Made by a program: the position numbers and the translations under genes. 64,000 nucleotides of DNA from Planctomycetota bacterium (GTDB taxonomy: Bacteria; Planctomycetota; Planctomycetia; Pirellulales; Lacipirellulaceae): NCBI GenBank assembly GCA_029781135.1, contig JAKOXH010000019.1:248001-312000 (forward strand), read 5' to 3'. Of this stretch, positions 1 to 7,495 are shown piece after piece. Each line of letters opens with the position of its first letter. The first letter of the stretch is position 1. The notes beneath the pieces are model-generated. The model worked only from the letters and a program-made list of their open reading frames with translations. It did no database searches and was not told the DNA's origin.

Positions 1-75
1 CTTGTTGCCGCCGCAACCCGCCACGGCTAGCGACAATAGAACAAGCACGATCCATGATTTGACAGAACGGAACAT
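1..75 (-). CDS. N-terminal fragment of a lipoprotein (runs off the window)
   Basis: Reading leftwards from ATG at 75, 25 codons stay open to the window edge. They encode MFRSVKSWIVLVLLSLAVAG followed by Cys-Gly-Gly-Asn-Lys. This is a basic start, a hydrophobic core and a lipobox (Ala-Val-Ala-Gly before Cys21), so the product should be a lipid-anchored secreted protein. A purine-rich ribosome-binding site (GAGGGGAG) lies about 10 bases upstream of the ATG. The function cannot be read because the rest of the gene is outside the window. It is divergent from the pectate lyase fusion at 258. Confidence 0.75.
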   Translation of the reverse strand, partial: MFRSVKSWIVLVLLSLAVAGCGGNK

Positions 76-257
76 TTTGAATGGCTCTCCCCTCGATGCA
101 TGGTGATAGGGATTTTGATTAAGAACGGGGCTTCCTAGGTTAGAATCGCCAGCATGATCGTACCATAATGGGGCGGCCCCGGTACAGTTGTCGCGCTGGC
201 AGCCGGAATCTCTCCGCGATCGCCCTTCAGCAATACTCCTCATCGCCCGTGACCTTC

Positions 258-2471
258 ATGATTCCAATCACGTCGAATTTCCAGAAAGCCATTCCAACTC
301 GTTGGCTCACGTTCTTTCTCATTGGCATTCTCGCCGTAGGGTGCCGATACTCGCCAGCGGCGGAAAATGTTTTTCCGGGGTCCACCTGGCAGGCTAAGTC
401 GGGCCGGGAGCTGAAACTTGACGAGGGCCGCGTCGAGGCCGTCGCGGCCGCGTTCGGCGGCCGCGGCTGCATTATCAAAAATGGCTATGTCGTCAAAACC
501 TGGGGCGACCAGAGCCTGCGCAAGGACTGGGCCTCTTCGGCGAAGCCGGTCTTATCGACGCTGCTGATGTTCGCCTTGCACGAAGGCAAAATCAAGAGTT
601 TCGATCAGCCGGTGGCCGATTTTGGCTGGGAGCTTTTGCCCAAAGACCGCACGATGACGCTCCGCCATCTCGCCAGCATGACGAGCGGCTACGCGCGGCC
701 GGAAAAACCCGGCGCCGCCTGGGCGTATAACGACTACGCGATTCAGCTCTACCAGAAAACGCTGTTCGACAAGATTTTCCAGGGCGATCCCGACGCGGTC
801 TTTCACGATCCCCACCGCTTCGGCGCACTGAAACTCGAAGACGGCTTCGTCTTTCGCAAAACCAATCGCCGCGTATCGGCATCCGTTCGCGATTTCGCGC
901 GCGTCGCCTGGTTCTGGCTCAATCGCGGTAACTGGAACGGCGGGCAGCTCTTGCCGCGTCAATACTTCGACGATAACATGCGTCCCCAAGTGCCGCCCAA
1001 CTTGCCGCTCAGCAGCGATGCCACGACCAATGACTACCTTCAGATTGGCACTTATGGCGGCGAATCGAACCACTTCTCCATAGCGGGCCCCGGCGTGTAC
1101 GGTTTCAACTGGTGGTTCAACGGCAAAGGCGGCAAGAGCCCGAACGTGCGCAACTGGCCCGATGCGCCTGCGGACACGGTAATGTCCCTCGGCCGCGGCG
1201 GCAATTGTTCCGTGCTTATGCCGAGTTTGAATCTCGTGGTCGTCGCGGCCGACGCCGACTGGGGCGAACTCGACCCCGGCAACCCGGACGCGATGATGAA
1301 CCGACGCTTGAAGCTGATCGCCGAAGCCGGCACGCCTTCGCCCGCCGACCGATCGCAGATGCCGCGGGGCCAGCGCATCAGCATCGCCGGTTTCCGCGAC
1401 GGCGCCCACCATTGGCGCACTATCCGCGATGCCACGCGCTTCATTCAGCCGCTGCCCGAACAGGCGACCTACGCCCCGGAGCAGGTCGAGGAGATTGTCG
1501 GCAATATCCTGCTCTTCCAGCGTGCGAACGGCGGTTGGCCCAAGGATTACGACTACCTTGCCGTCCTCACGCCCGATCAGGTCGCCGCTGTTCGTGCCAC
1601 GCACGACCGCACCGATACGTCGTTCGACAACCACAACACCCATTCGCAAGTCGACTACTTGGCCCGCGCGTATACAGGCTATGGCAACGAAGCGTGGCGT
1701 GCGGCCTGCCTCGGCGGATTCGATTTCATGCTCGCGGCTCAGCTGGCCAATGGCGGCTTTCCGCAGCGTTATCCCAACCCCAAAAGCTACTCCGCTCACA
1801 TCACGTTCAACGACGGCGTGATGATCGGCATTCTCAACGTGCTGAAGGACGCCGCCGACGGCGCACCACAGTGGCAGTGGCTCGATACCGATCGCCGCGA
1901 CCGGGCCCGCCAGGCGATTGGCCGGGCCGTCGAATGTATTCTCAATTGCCAGATAAAAACGCCCACCGGCCGCACTGGCTGGTGCCAGCAGCATGATGAA
2001 AAGACGTTCGAGGCCGCCAGTGCCCGCACGTTCGAACTGGCCTCGTGCTGCCCGCAAGACACGACCGAAATCGTCCGCTTTTTGATGCGGCTCGACTCGC
2101 CCGATGAGCGCGTGGTGAAAGCCATGGATGATGCGGTCGCTTGGCTCCGCAAGACGCAGCTCAGTGGCATCCGTGTCGAACGCGTGCCGGCAAAAACCGA
2201 AACGTTTGAACGCCACACGGCGGACTTCGACACGGTCGTCGTCGCCGACCCGAACGCCCCGCCGCTGTGGGCTCGCCACTATGAAATCGGCACCGACCGC
2301 CCGATCTTCGCCAGCCGCGACGGCATCAAACGCTACACATTCGCCGAAATCGACCGCGAACGCCGCACCGGCACCCTCTGGTACGGCAACTGGCCGCTGC
2401 CACTCATTCAAAGCGAATACCCGCGTTGGCGCGAGAAGCAGCGAGAACCGAAACAAACGCAGCCGAAGTAG
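258..2471 (+). CDS. Serine hydrolase (beta-lactamase-like) fused to PL10 pectate lyase
   Basis: A 737-residue exported protein with two catalytic modules. The start at 258 is chosen because it gives a signal sequence with a possible lipobox (Ala-Val-Gly-Cys near residue 29); an in-frame ATG at 168 would add 30 residues of no obvious meaning. Residues of about 35-345 resemble class C beta-lactamase/DD-peptidase-type hydrolases: the nucleophile motif S-x-x-K reads Ser-Ser-Ala-Lys at residues 93-96, and Tyr-Asn-Asp stands near the expected Y-x-N. Residues of about 400-730 match polysaccharide lyase family 10, with the opening QRANGGWPK, the repeat NGGFPQRYPNP, ITFNDGVM, a WCQQHD segment and a closing GTLWYGNWP. 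The lyase half should cleave polygalacturonate by beta-elimination. The role of the hydrolase half is unknown; removing ester groups from pectin is one possibility. Confidence 0.85.
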   Translation: MIPITSNFQKAIPTRWLTFFLIGILAVGCRYSPAAENVFPGSTWQAKSGRELKLDEGRVEAVAAAFGGRGCIIKNGYVVKTWGDQSLRKDWASSAKPVLSTLLMFALHEGKIKSFDQPVADFGWELLPKDRTMTLRHLASMTSGYARPEKPGAAWAYNDYAIQLYQKTLFDKIFQGDPDAVFHDPHRFGALKLEDGFVFRKTNRRVSASVRDFARVAWFWLNRGNWNGGQLLPRQYFDDNMRPQVPPNLPLSSDATTNDYLQIGTYGGESNHFSIAGPGVYGFNWWFNGKGGKSPNVRNWPDAPADTVMSLGRGGNCSVLMPSLNLVVVAADADWGELDPGNPDAMMNRRLKLIAEAGTPSPADRSQMPRGQRISIAGFRDGAHHWRTIRDATRFIQPLPEQATYAPEQVEEIVGNILLFQRANGGWPKDYDYLAVLTPDQVAAVRATHDRTDTSFDNHNTHSQVDYLARAYTGYGNEAWRAACLGGFDFMLAAQLANGGFPQRYPNPKSYSAHITFNDGVMIGILNVLKDAADGAPQWQWLDTDRRDRARQAIGRAVECILNCQIKTPTGRTGWCQQHDEKTFEAASARTFELASCCPQDTTEIVRFLMRLDSPDERVVKAMDDAVAWLRKTQLSGIRVERVPAKTETFERHTADFDTVVVADPNAPPLWARHYEIGTDRPIFASRDGIKRYTFAEIDRERRTGTLWYGNWPLPLIQSEYPRWREKQREPKQTQPK

Positions 2472-2601
2472 TTGAGCGAGCAAGCTAGAGTCGCGGAATT
2501 GTTTTGTCCGCAGATGGCGCAGATAAGCGCCGATATGGCGGAAGAAACGGCGTTTGGTGAGGGCGGTCGTGCAAAACGGCGCGCATCATTGCCGCACATC
2601 A

Positions 2602-4065
2602 CTATTTGCCGCTTTCCGAAGCTGCCTTGAAATCCGGGTTCGGTTTCGGCACCTTCGCCTTTACGTCGCGCTTCCATTCCTCGAGTTTCGCCCGCAGTTC
2701 TTTCACCTTCTCTGGCTGCTGCGCCGCTAGATCGTGGGCCTCGCCCAAATCGTCGTGGAGGTTGTAGAGCTCGGCGTGATTGTCTTCGTAGTATTCGATG
2801 AGCTTCCAATCGCCGGCCCGAATCGCGCTTGCTGGCGTCGTCGTCGGGTAGTAGTGCGGATAATGGAAATACAACGCGTCGCGCTTGAGCGTTGCTGACG
2901 GCTCCTTGACGAGAGTGGCCAGACTCACGCCATCTAGCTTGTCCTTGCGCTCTTTATCATCCGGCACACCCGTCAGTTCCACCAGCGTCGGGAAAATATC
3001 GCCCACGTACACCGGCTCATGGCACACACCGCCAGCGGCCGTGTGGCCTGGCGCCCGGACCATCAGCGGCACGCGCACGCCGCCTTCGTAGAGCGACCCC
3101 TTGCCCGACCGCAGCGGGAAGTTATCGGTCACCTGCTGGTCCTTGTACTTTATCGTGTAGCCGCCGTTATCGGAAACGAAGAGCACGATCGTCCGCTCGG
3201 CCAGTCGGCCCCGTTCGAGCCGCTCGAGCACGCGACCCACGCTGTCGTCCAAGCTCTCGACCATCGCCGCGTACTTCGCATTCTGGTGATGCAGCGCCGG
3301 CCGCAATTTCTTCTCGTACTTCGCCACCGCCGCCGGCTTCGCCTCGATCGGCGTGTGCACGGCATGATGGGCGAGGTACAAGAAAAATGGCCGGTCGCCC
3401 GCCCGATCGATCACCTTGATCGCCTCGTCGGTCAGCCGGTCGGTGAGATACTCGCCCGGCTTGCCGCCGGTGAGTTGCGGCACATAGCGGAAGGCGCCCG
3501 GTTCGCGACCGGTACCGAGATACGGATAGAAATACGTTGGCGGCGCTCCCCACAGCGTGCCGCCGATGTTGATATCGAAACCCTGTGTTTCGGGATAATA
3601 GGGCGCATCGCCCAGGTGCCACTTGCCGACGATCGCCGTCAGGTAACCGGCCGCATGGAACACCTCCGCCAACGTCACTTCGCTGTACGGCAAGTTCGAG
3701 ATCGACGGCGGCGGCACAAGTTTCTTATCGTGCGGCGTGGAGAACGCCCCTTCGCGCCAAATCGTCATGTTCAACCGGGCATAATGCTTGCCGGTGAGCA
3801 AGCACGCCCGCGTGGGCGAACAAATCGAGGCCGCGTACGCATCGGTGAACCGCGCGCTTTGGGACGCCAGCCGATCCAAATTCGGCGTTTCGTGCAGGTC
3901 GGCGCCGTAGCACCCCAAATCCGACCAGCCCAAATCATCCGCGACAATCACCACGACATTCGGCCGCGGGGCGGGCTTGGGCTCGCCTGCCCAACTCGCA
4001 GCTGCTGCAAAAACGACCAGCAGTGTACTAGAGACCAATCCGACGAACCGAATGTTAGTATTCAT
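2602..4065 (-). CDS. Sulfatase (formylglycine-dependent, exported)
   Basis: A 487-residue member of the type I sulfatase family, which hydrolyses sulfate esters of sugars or other substrates. Residues 1-26 form a cleavable signal peptide ending Ala-Ser-Trp-Ala. Asp43-Asp44 in VADDLGWSDLGCYG are the usual calcium ligands. The modification motif C-x-P-x-R is Cys82-Ser-Pro-Thr-Arg, so the Cys should be converted to formylglycine. A second metal-site segment VSDNGG occurs near residue 298. Length is normal for the family. The substrate cannot be predicted, and no sulfatase-activating enzyme is visible in the window. Confidence 0.92.
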   Translation of the reverse strand: MNTNIRFVGLVSSTLLVVFAAAASWAGEPKPAPRPNVVVIVADDLGWSDLGCYGADLHETPNLDRLASQSARFTDAYAASICSPTRACLLTGKHYARLNMTIWREGAFSTPHDKKLVPPPSISNLPYSEVTLAEVFHAAGYLTAIVGKWHLGDAPYYPETQGFDINIGGTLWGAPPTYFYPYLGTGREPGAFRYVPQLTGGKPGEYLTDRLTDEAIKVIDRAGDRPFFLYLAHHAVHTPIEAKPAAVAKYEKKLRPALHHQNAKYAAMVESLDDSVGRVLERLERGRLAERTIVLFVSDNGGYTIKYKDQQVTDNFPLRSGKGSLYEGGVRVPLMVRAPGHTAAGGVCHEPVYVGDIFPTLVELTGVPDDKERKDKLDGVSLATLVKEPSATLKRDALYFHYPHYYPTTTPASAIRAGDWKLIEYYEDNHAELYNLHDDLGEAHDLAAQQPEKVKELRAKLEEWKRDVKAKVPKPNPDFKAASESGK

Positions 4066-4107
4066 CTGCGCTCATCCGCGAAATCCGCGGCAAGAATTCA
4101 CTGCGAA

Positions 4108-4165
4108 CACTAATCACCACTAATCTTAACTAATGAAAATTAGCGTTGATAAGTGAAGATTAGCG
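4108..4165. repeat. CTAATC-type intergenic repeat
   Basis: Short reiterated units (CACTAATC, CCACTAATC, AACTAATG) followed by inverted versions (AAATTAGCG, GAAGATTAGCG). A related block with the same units occurs at 8771-8800. It lies just upstream of the sulfatase start. No function is evident. Confidence 0.5.
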
Positions 4166-4185
4166 TACTTGAAACTGAATGTATA

Positions 4186-4266
4186 TCTCACGCAGAGGCG
4201 CGGAGACGGCAGAGACACGCAAGTCCACGACTAATTTCTCCGCGCCCTCCGCGCCTCTGCGTGAGA
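4186..4266. repeat. 19-bp perfect inverted repeat of the CGCAGAGGCGCGGAG type
   Basis: The arm TCTCACGCAGAGGCGCGGA at 4186-4204 is exactly reverse-complemented at 4248-4266, with a 43-base centre that itself contains GACGGCAGAGACACGC. It lies immediately downstream of the ThuA-like gene. I recognise the arm as a sequence seen between genes in many unrelated bacterial genomes; it gives spurious peptides of the SRRGAE/SAPLRE kind. Confidence 0.7.
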
Positions 4267-4272
4267 AAATTC

Positions 4273-5235
4273 TTACTTCGCGTCCGGCGGCAAGTGGAAC
4301 TCCTTGCGAATCGCCTCGCGATCGAAGTCCTGTGGTTGCTTCTCATCCTGATTGGCTTCCAGTTCCGCGAGCGTCTTCGGCGCATCGCTCACGCCGCCGG
4401 CCGGCACATCCGCTTTGGCGCACCACACAATCGCGTTCAGCACGAGCTTGCGGAAGTTGGGGTCGGCCCAGTTCCAGTGATAATGTCCGCCAGTGAAGCC
4501 AAAGCCGCGGCCACCGTCCTCGCGTTCACACGCCCAGGCAAGGTGTTGCGGCTCCTTTTTGGCAACGGCGGCACGCACGTACGGGTTGCCGCTGTGCGTA
4601 CCATCCGGCCGCGACAGTGTTTCCATCGACGGCACGTCGGTCAAAATTGGCGTGACGCCTTTCATCCCCTGCGGAAACCGCATGTGATAGTACCATTCGT
4701 CGACAATCTCAAACGGCTCGACGCCATTCGTGATCGGGTGCTTCGGCAAGTTGGTGAACTTGCCTTTCCAATCGGGGTTCACCGACCAGTTCGTCTCGAA
4801 GTAGCCGCCGATCCAATCCAGCAGCCGATCGCCCGGTTCGCCCTTGGGAATCTCCACCGCGTAATGCAGGCACACGATGCCCACTCCTTTTTTGGCCAGC
4901 TCGTCCATCTGCGCGAGATGCTTCATGACCATGTGGCCCTCGCCGCCGTCGCAATACATTACCACACAATCGACGCCGTCGAAAAGTTTCGCATCCTCCG
5001 GCCAACCGTAGTGATGCACCTCGGCGTGCACGGGCAATCCCGAATCATTTAGCGACTTGGCGAGCAGCGTACACCCGGCCAAATGCTCATGCGCTCCGTA
5101 GCCATGACTCGGCGTGCCGGCCAAAAACAGAATCTTCTTCGGAGCATTTGCTTCCGCCGCCACGAGGGAAGTGCCCGCCAACATGCCCGCAAGAGCAATC
5201 AAACAAACCGACGCAACTAGAACGCGAATCTTCAT
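4273..5235 (-). CDS. ThuA-like domain protein (exported)
   Basis: A 320-residue protein of the ThuA (trehalose utilization) superfamily, a class I glutamine-amidotransferase-like fold common in planctomycetes and usually found near sugar-metabolism genes. The start at 5235 has a GGGAG ribosome-binding site and gives a signal peptide ending near Val-Ala-Ala; a longer frame from 5271 lacks this. Family segments include ILFLAGTPSHGYGAHEHLAG, CVVMYCDGGEGH, IVCLHYAVEIPKGE, an FETNWSVNP stretch and FGFTGGHYHWNW. The exact reaction of the family is not established. The position next to a sulfatase suggests a role in polysaccharide breakdown, which is inference. Confidence 0.85.
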   Translation of the reverse strand: MKIRVLVASVCLIALAGMLAGTSLVAAEANAPKKILFLAGTPSHGYGAHEHLAGCTLLAKSLNDSGLPVHAEVHHYGWPEDAKLFDGVDCVVMYCDGGEGHMVMKHLAQMDELAKKGVGIVCLHYAVEIPKGEPGDRLLDWIGGYFETNWSVNPDWKGKFTNLPKHPITNGVEPFEIVDEWYYHMRFPQGMKGVTPILTDVPSMETLSRPDGTHSGNPYVRAAVAKKEPQHLAWACEREDGGRGFGFTGGHYHWNWADPNFRKLVLNAIVWCAKADVPAGGVSDAPKTLAELEANQDEKQPQDFDREAIRKEFHLPPDAK

Positions 5236-5262
5236 AGGTGTGGTCTCCCGGTATCCATATAG

Positions 5263-5458
5263 GGTGGGCATTGCCCACCAAAACTGTTGTGTTTGAAAAT
5301 GGAGTTTTTCGCGTCCGGGTGCGACTGAATCGTTTAACCCGGAGCCAGCGGCGACGGTGTTGTGTGCAAAACGCTTCCTTCGCCGTTGGCTCCGGGTTAA
5401 ACAAAAACGTATCAGCCCTGACCGCGAGAAGTATAGCGGTGGTGGGAAATGCCCAACC
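5263..5458. repeat. Composite repeat: two GGTGGGC palindromes around hairpin copy A
   Basis: A near-perfect palindrome GGTGGGCATTGCCCACC occupies 5263-5279 and a decayed version occupies 5441-5458. Between them is hairpin copy A, with arms at 5332-5353 and 5381-5402 (22 bases, one mismatch) and a 27-base loop. The arm reads GTTTAACCCGGAGCCAGCGG. Related hairpins occur at 8841-8911 and 61601-61671. The element sits downstream of the GNAT/GH84 operon and upstream of the ThuA-like gene. Confidence 0.75.
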
Positions 5459-5461
5459 TAC

Positions 5462-6088
5462 TTAATCATCCAACCGTTTGCCCATGTAAATTGTTTCATC
5501 GTCACCCGTTCCCTGGCGACAAAGATCCGCAAATCCCAACGACAAATAAAACTGATGTGCCCGGTTATTGCTGGCCGCCATGCCCAGATGCACGCCCGGC
5601 GCGCCCTTGGCCCGCAACCGATTCATCAGTTCAATCATCATCTTGCTGCCGAAACCCTGGCGATGGAACCGCTCCATCAGGTCGATGTGCAAATGGGCCG
5701 GATACACATCATACGGCTCGGGGCAATAATAATCGGGGTGGTGGTATAAGTAGTGAATGGCCTGCACGCGCGTCCAACTCGACGGTGCTCCCTTCGGCTC
5801 CGGAAACTCCGCACACAACTGTGGCCGCCACTCAGTTTCGTAGCGATGATAAAAGTTCTTGGAATCGAGCGCTGCGAGGGCGTAACCGCCCACGCCTTGT
5901 TCATCTTCGAGCATGAGGGCGAGCGTCGGTTCGAACTTTAGATACGGCCCGGTGAAAATGCGACCGAGCGCGTCTGGGTCTTCCCGATAAAACGGCTCGC
6001 CGTCGGCCCCCATGTTGCCAGTCTTCAAGCACACGTAATAAGCGGCCGCTTCATCGCCCGGCCGAAAATCGCGAATCACCGCGCCCAT
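5462..6088 (-). CDS. GNAT-family protein resembling the O-GlcNAcase C-terminal domain
   Basis: A 208-residue cytoplasmic protein with a GNAT acetyltransferase fold. The N-terminal stretch (YVCLKTGNMGADGEPFYRED, then GPYLKFEPTLALMLEDEQGV and GGYALAALD) resembles the pseudo-acetyltransferase domain at the C-terminus of animal O-GlcNAcase, where the corresponding text reads FVLEDEDGICGYALGTVD. The acetyl-CoA loop, usually R/Q-x-x-G-x-G/A, reads His-Arg-Gln-Gly-Phe-Gly at residues 142-147, so cofactor binding is plausible though not certain. It is the last gene of an operon, 42 bases after the GH84 gene. GAGAG precedes the ATG by 7 bases. The substrate is unknown. Confidence 0.85.
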   Translation of the reverse strand: MGAVIRDFRPGDEAAAYYVCLKTGNMGADGEPFYREDPDALGRIFTGPYLKFEPTLALMLEDEQGVGGYALAALDSKNFYHRYETEWRPQLCAEFPEPKGAPSSWTRVQAIHYLYHHPDYYCPEPYDVYPAHLHIDLMERFHRQGFGSKMMIELMNRLRAKGAPGVHLGMAASNNRAHQFYLSLGFADLCRQGTGDDETIYMGKRLDD

Positions 6089-6130
6089 AATTTTTCTCTC
6101 TGTTGTTGAAACCGCCGCGTCCCTTGTCTC

Positions 6131-7486
6131 CTAAGGTCGGGGCCGCACGCGAACGGCCCCATTCGAATCGAGCACGACGAATTGTTTGAGCCGCGTCAAA
6201 AAACCTCTGCGAAAAATCCCGGAGTGATGCTGATCCAGCATCCCGGGCTTCTCAATATCGTAACCTGCTTTCTTGCCCGCGAGAACCATCGCCAAGACCT
6301 GTAGCTCTTCCTTCAGTTCCCACGCCCGCCGGCTCCAGGCATTGAATAGCTCGCGGTCGTTGAGCTCCGTCAGCCGCTCAAATAGCGCTTGCACCTGTGA
6401 ATTAAGAGCCACAAATCGCTCGTAATCGGTGCCCCGCTGATCCACCGGCTCCGCCAGCAACCGCTCGACGAGCGCCAGGAACGCCGCGGCCTCGGGCCCC
6501 TCCTGACGGGGCAGGTAGAAGCAGTCGCACAGCAGAGTTAGGTCTTCAAGTGCCAACGGCTGTATCACCGTTTTGTAACTCGGCAACCAGTCGGCCACCG
6601 CCTTCAAATACCGTTCACGCGGCCGCCATTCGCCTTCCGCGTGCAAGTACTCGGCAAACGTCCGCAGTGGCACGAAGTTCAGTGGATACTCATTGTTCGG
6701 GTTGATGAGGATCCCGCGCAGCGCCTGCCGCAGTTCCAGCGGCCGCCCCGAGTACGGCCCACAGAAGCACCGGCTGAAGTCGTAATCATCGGCAAACAGA
6801 TTGTCCCAAATCACCGGCCGCCGGCGCAGCCGCTGCGTGAGTCGTTCGATCGAGTCGACGGGTATTTCCGTCGAAACAATTTCCGGCCCGGTCCACAGTA
6901 CATCGATTTCCGCATGTAGCAACTCGCCGACTGTGTCAAGGTAACCTTCGCCTCCCAACTGCGTGCCATCCATCCGATCGCAATACGGCGTCGGACAGAA
7001 TAGAAATCGGGCCCCAGCCTCCTGCTCCCGCCACCAGCCGTGAATTGCGTTCGTTACATCACACTGCGCCGCCGCCAACGTTGGATAGGCCTGCCGATCC
7101 GCTTCGCTCAAATTCCCTGGTAGGTCATCGAACAGCAACGCAAAATGCCGCACACCCAATTGCTGCATCTGGCGGAATCGTGTTTCGATGCGTTCCCGCT
7201 CCGCCGCATCCGAAAAGTGAATATCCAGCCCCGGACTCAAACCGTAAATGAAATTGATGCCGCGCTCACTGCACGCCCGCACCAGGTCGCCCAGCGGCCG
7301 CAACTCAGCGTCCGTGTACGGCTCTCGCCACAGCGTGCGGTGCTTCAAGTCGTTCTTCGGCGCGTAGAAGTACGTGTTGAGACCGACGGCGGCCATGCGT
7401 TCGAACAGGTGCAACCGCTGCTCATGGGTCCACGCCTGGCCGTAGAATCCCTCAACGACGCCGCCTAGAAAATCGGGAGCAAGCAT
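6131..7486 (-). CDS. GH84 beta-N-acetylglucosaminidase (O-GlcNAcase-like)
   Basis: A 451-residue protein that begins directly with the family 84 catalytic barrel (FLGGVVEGFYGQAW) and has no signal peptide, so it should be cytosolic. It is strikingly like the catalytic domain of human O-GlcNAcase: YAPKNDLKHR, FIYGLSPGLDI, the catalytic aspartate pair Asp120-Asp121 in FALLFDDLPGN, FLFCPTPYCD, VLWTGPEIVSTEIPVDSIE and VIWDNLFADDYD. These residues bind the N-acetyl group and support substrate-assisted hydrolysis of beta-GlcNAc. Residues of about 290-445 are helical and resemble the helical region after the barrel. TGAGG at the stop of the upstream aminotransferase supplies its ribosome-binding site, which implies translational coupling. 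The likely substrate is an intracellular GlcNAc conjugate. Confidence 0.93.
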   Translation of the reverse strand: MLAPDFLGGVVEGFYGQAWTHEQRLHLFERMAAVGLNTYFYAPKNDLKHRTLWREPYTDAELRPLGDLVRACSERGINFIYGLSPGLDIHFSDAAERERIETRFRQMQQLGVRHFALLFDDLPGNLSEADRQAYPTLAAAQCDVTNAIHGWWREQEAGARFLFCPTPYCDRMDGTQLGGEGYLDTVGELLHAEIDVLWTGPEIVSTEIPVDSIERLTQRLRRRPVIWDNLFADDYDFSRCFCGPYSGRPLELRQALRGILINPNNEYPLNFVPLRTFAEYLHAEGEWRPRERYLKAVADWLPSYKTVIQPLALEDLTLLCDCFYLPRQEGPEAAAFLALVERLLAEPVDQRGTDYERFVALNSQVQALFERLTELNDRELFNAWSRRAWELKEELQVLAMVLAGKKAGYDIEKPGMLDQHHSGIFRRGFLTRLKQFVVLDSNGAVRVRPRP

Positions 7487-7495
7487 TACACGGCC

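Noticed and set aside
552..2483. A 643-codon open frame antisense to the pectate lyase fusion
   Set aside because: It mirrors the codon pattern of the real gene in GC-rich DNA, has no ribosome-binding site, signal peptide or family motif, and the plus-strand protein is clearly real.
4153..5052. A 299-codon open frame antisense to the ThuA-like gene
   Set aside because: It starts inside the CGCAGAGG repeat and runs opposite a well-supported gene.
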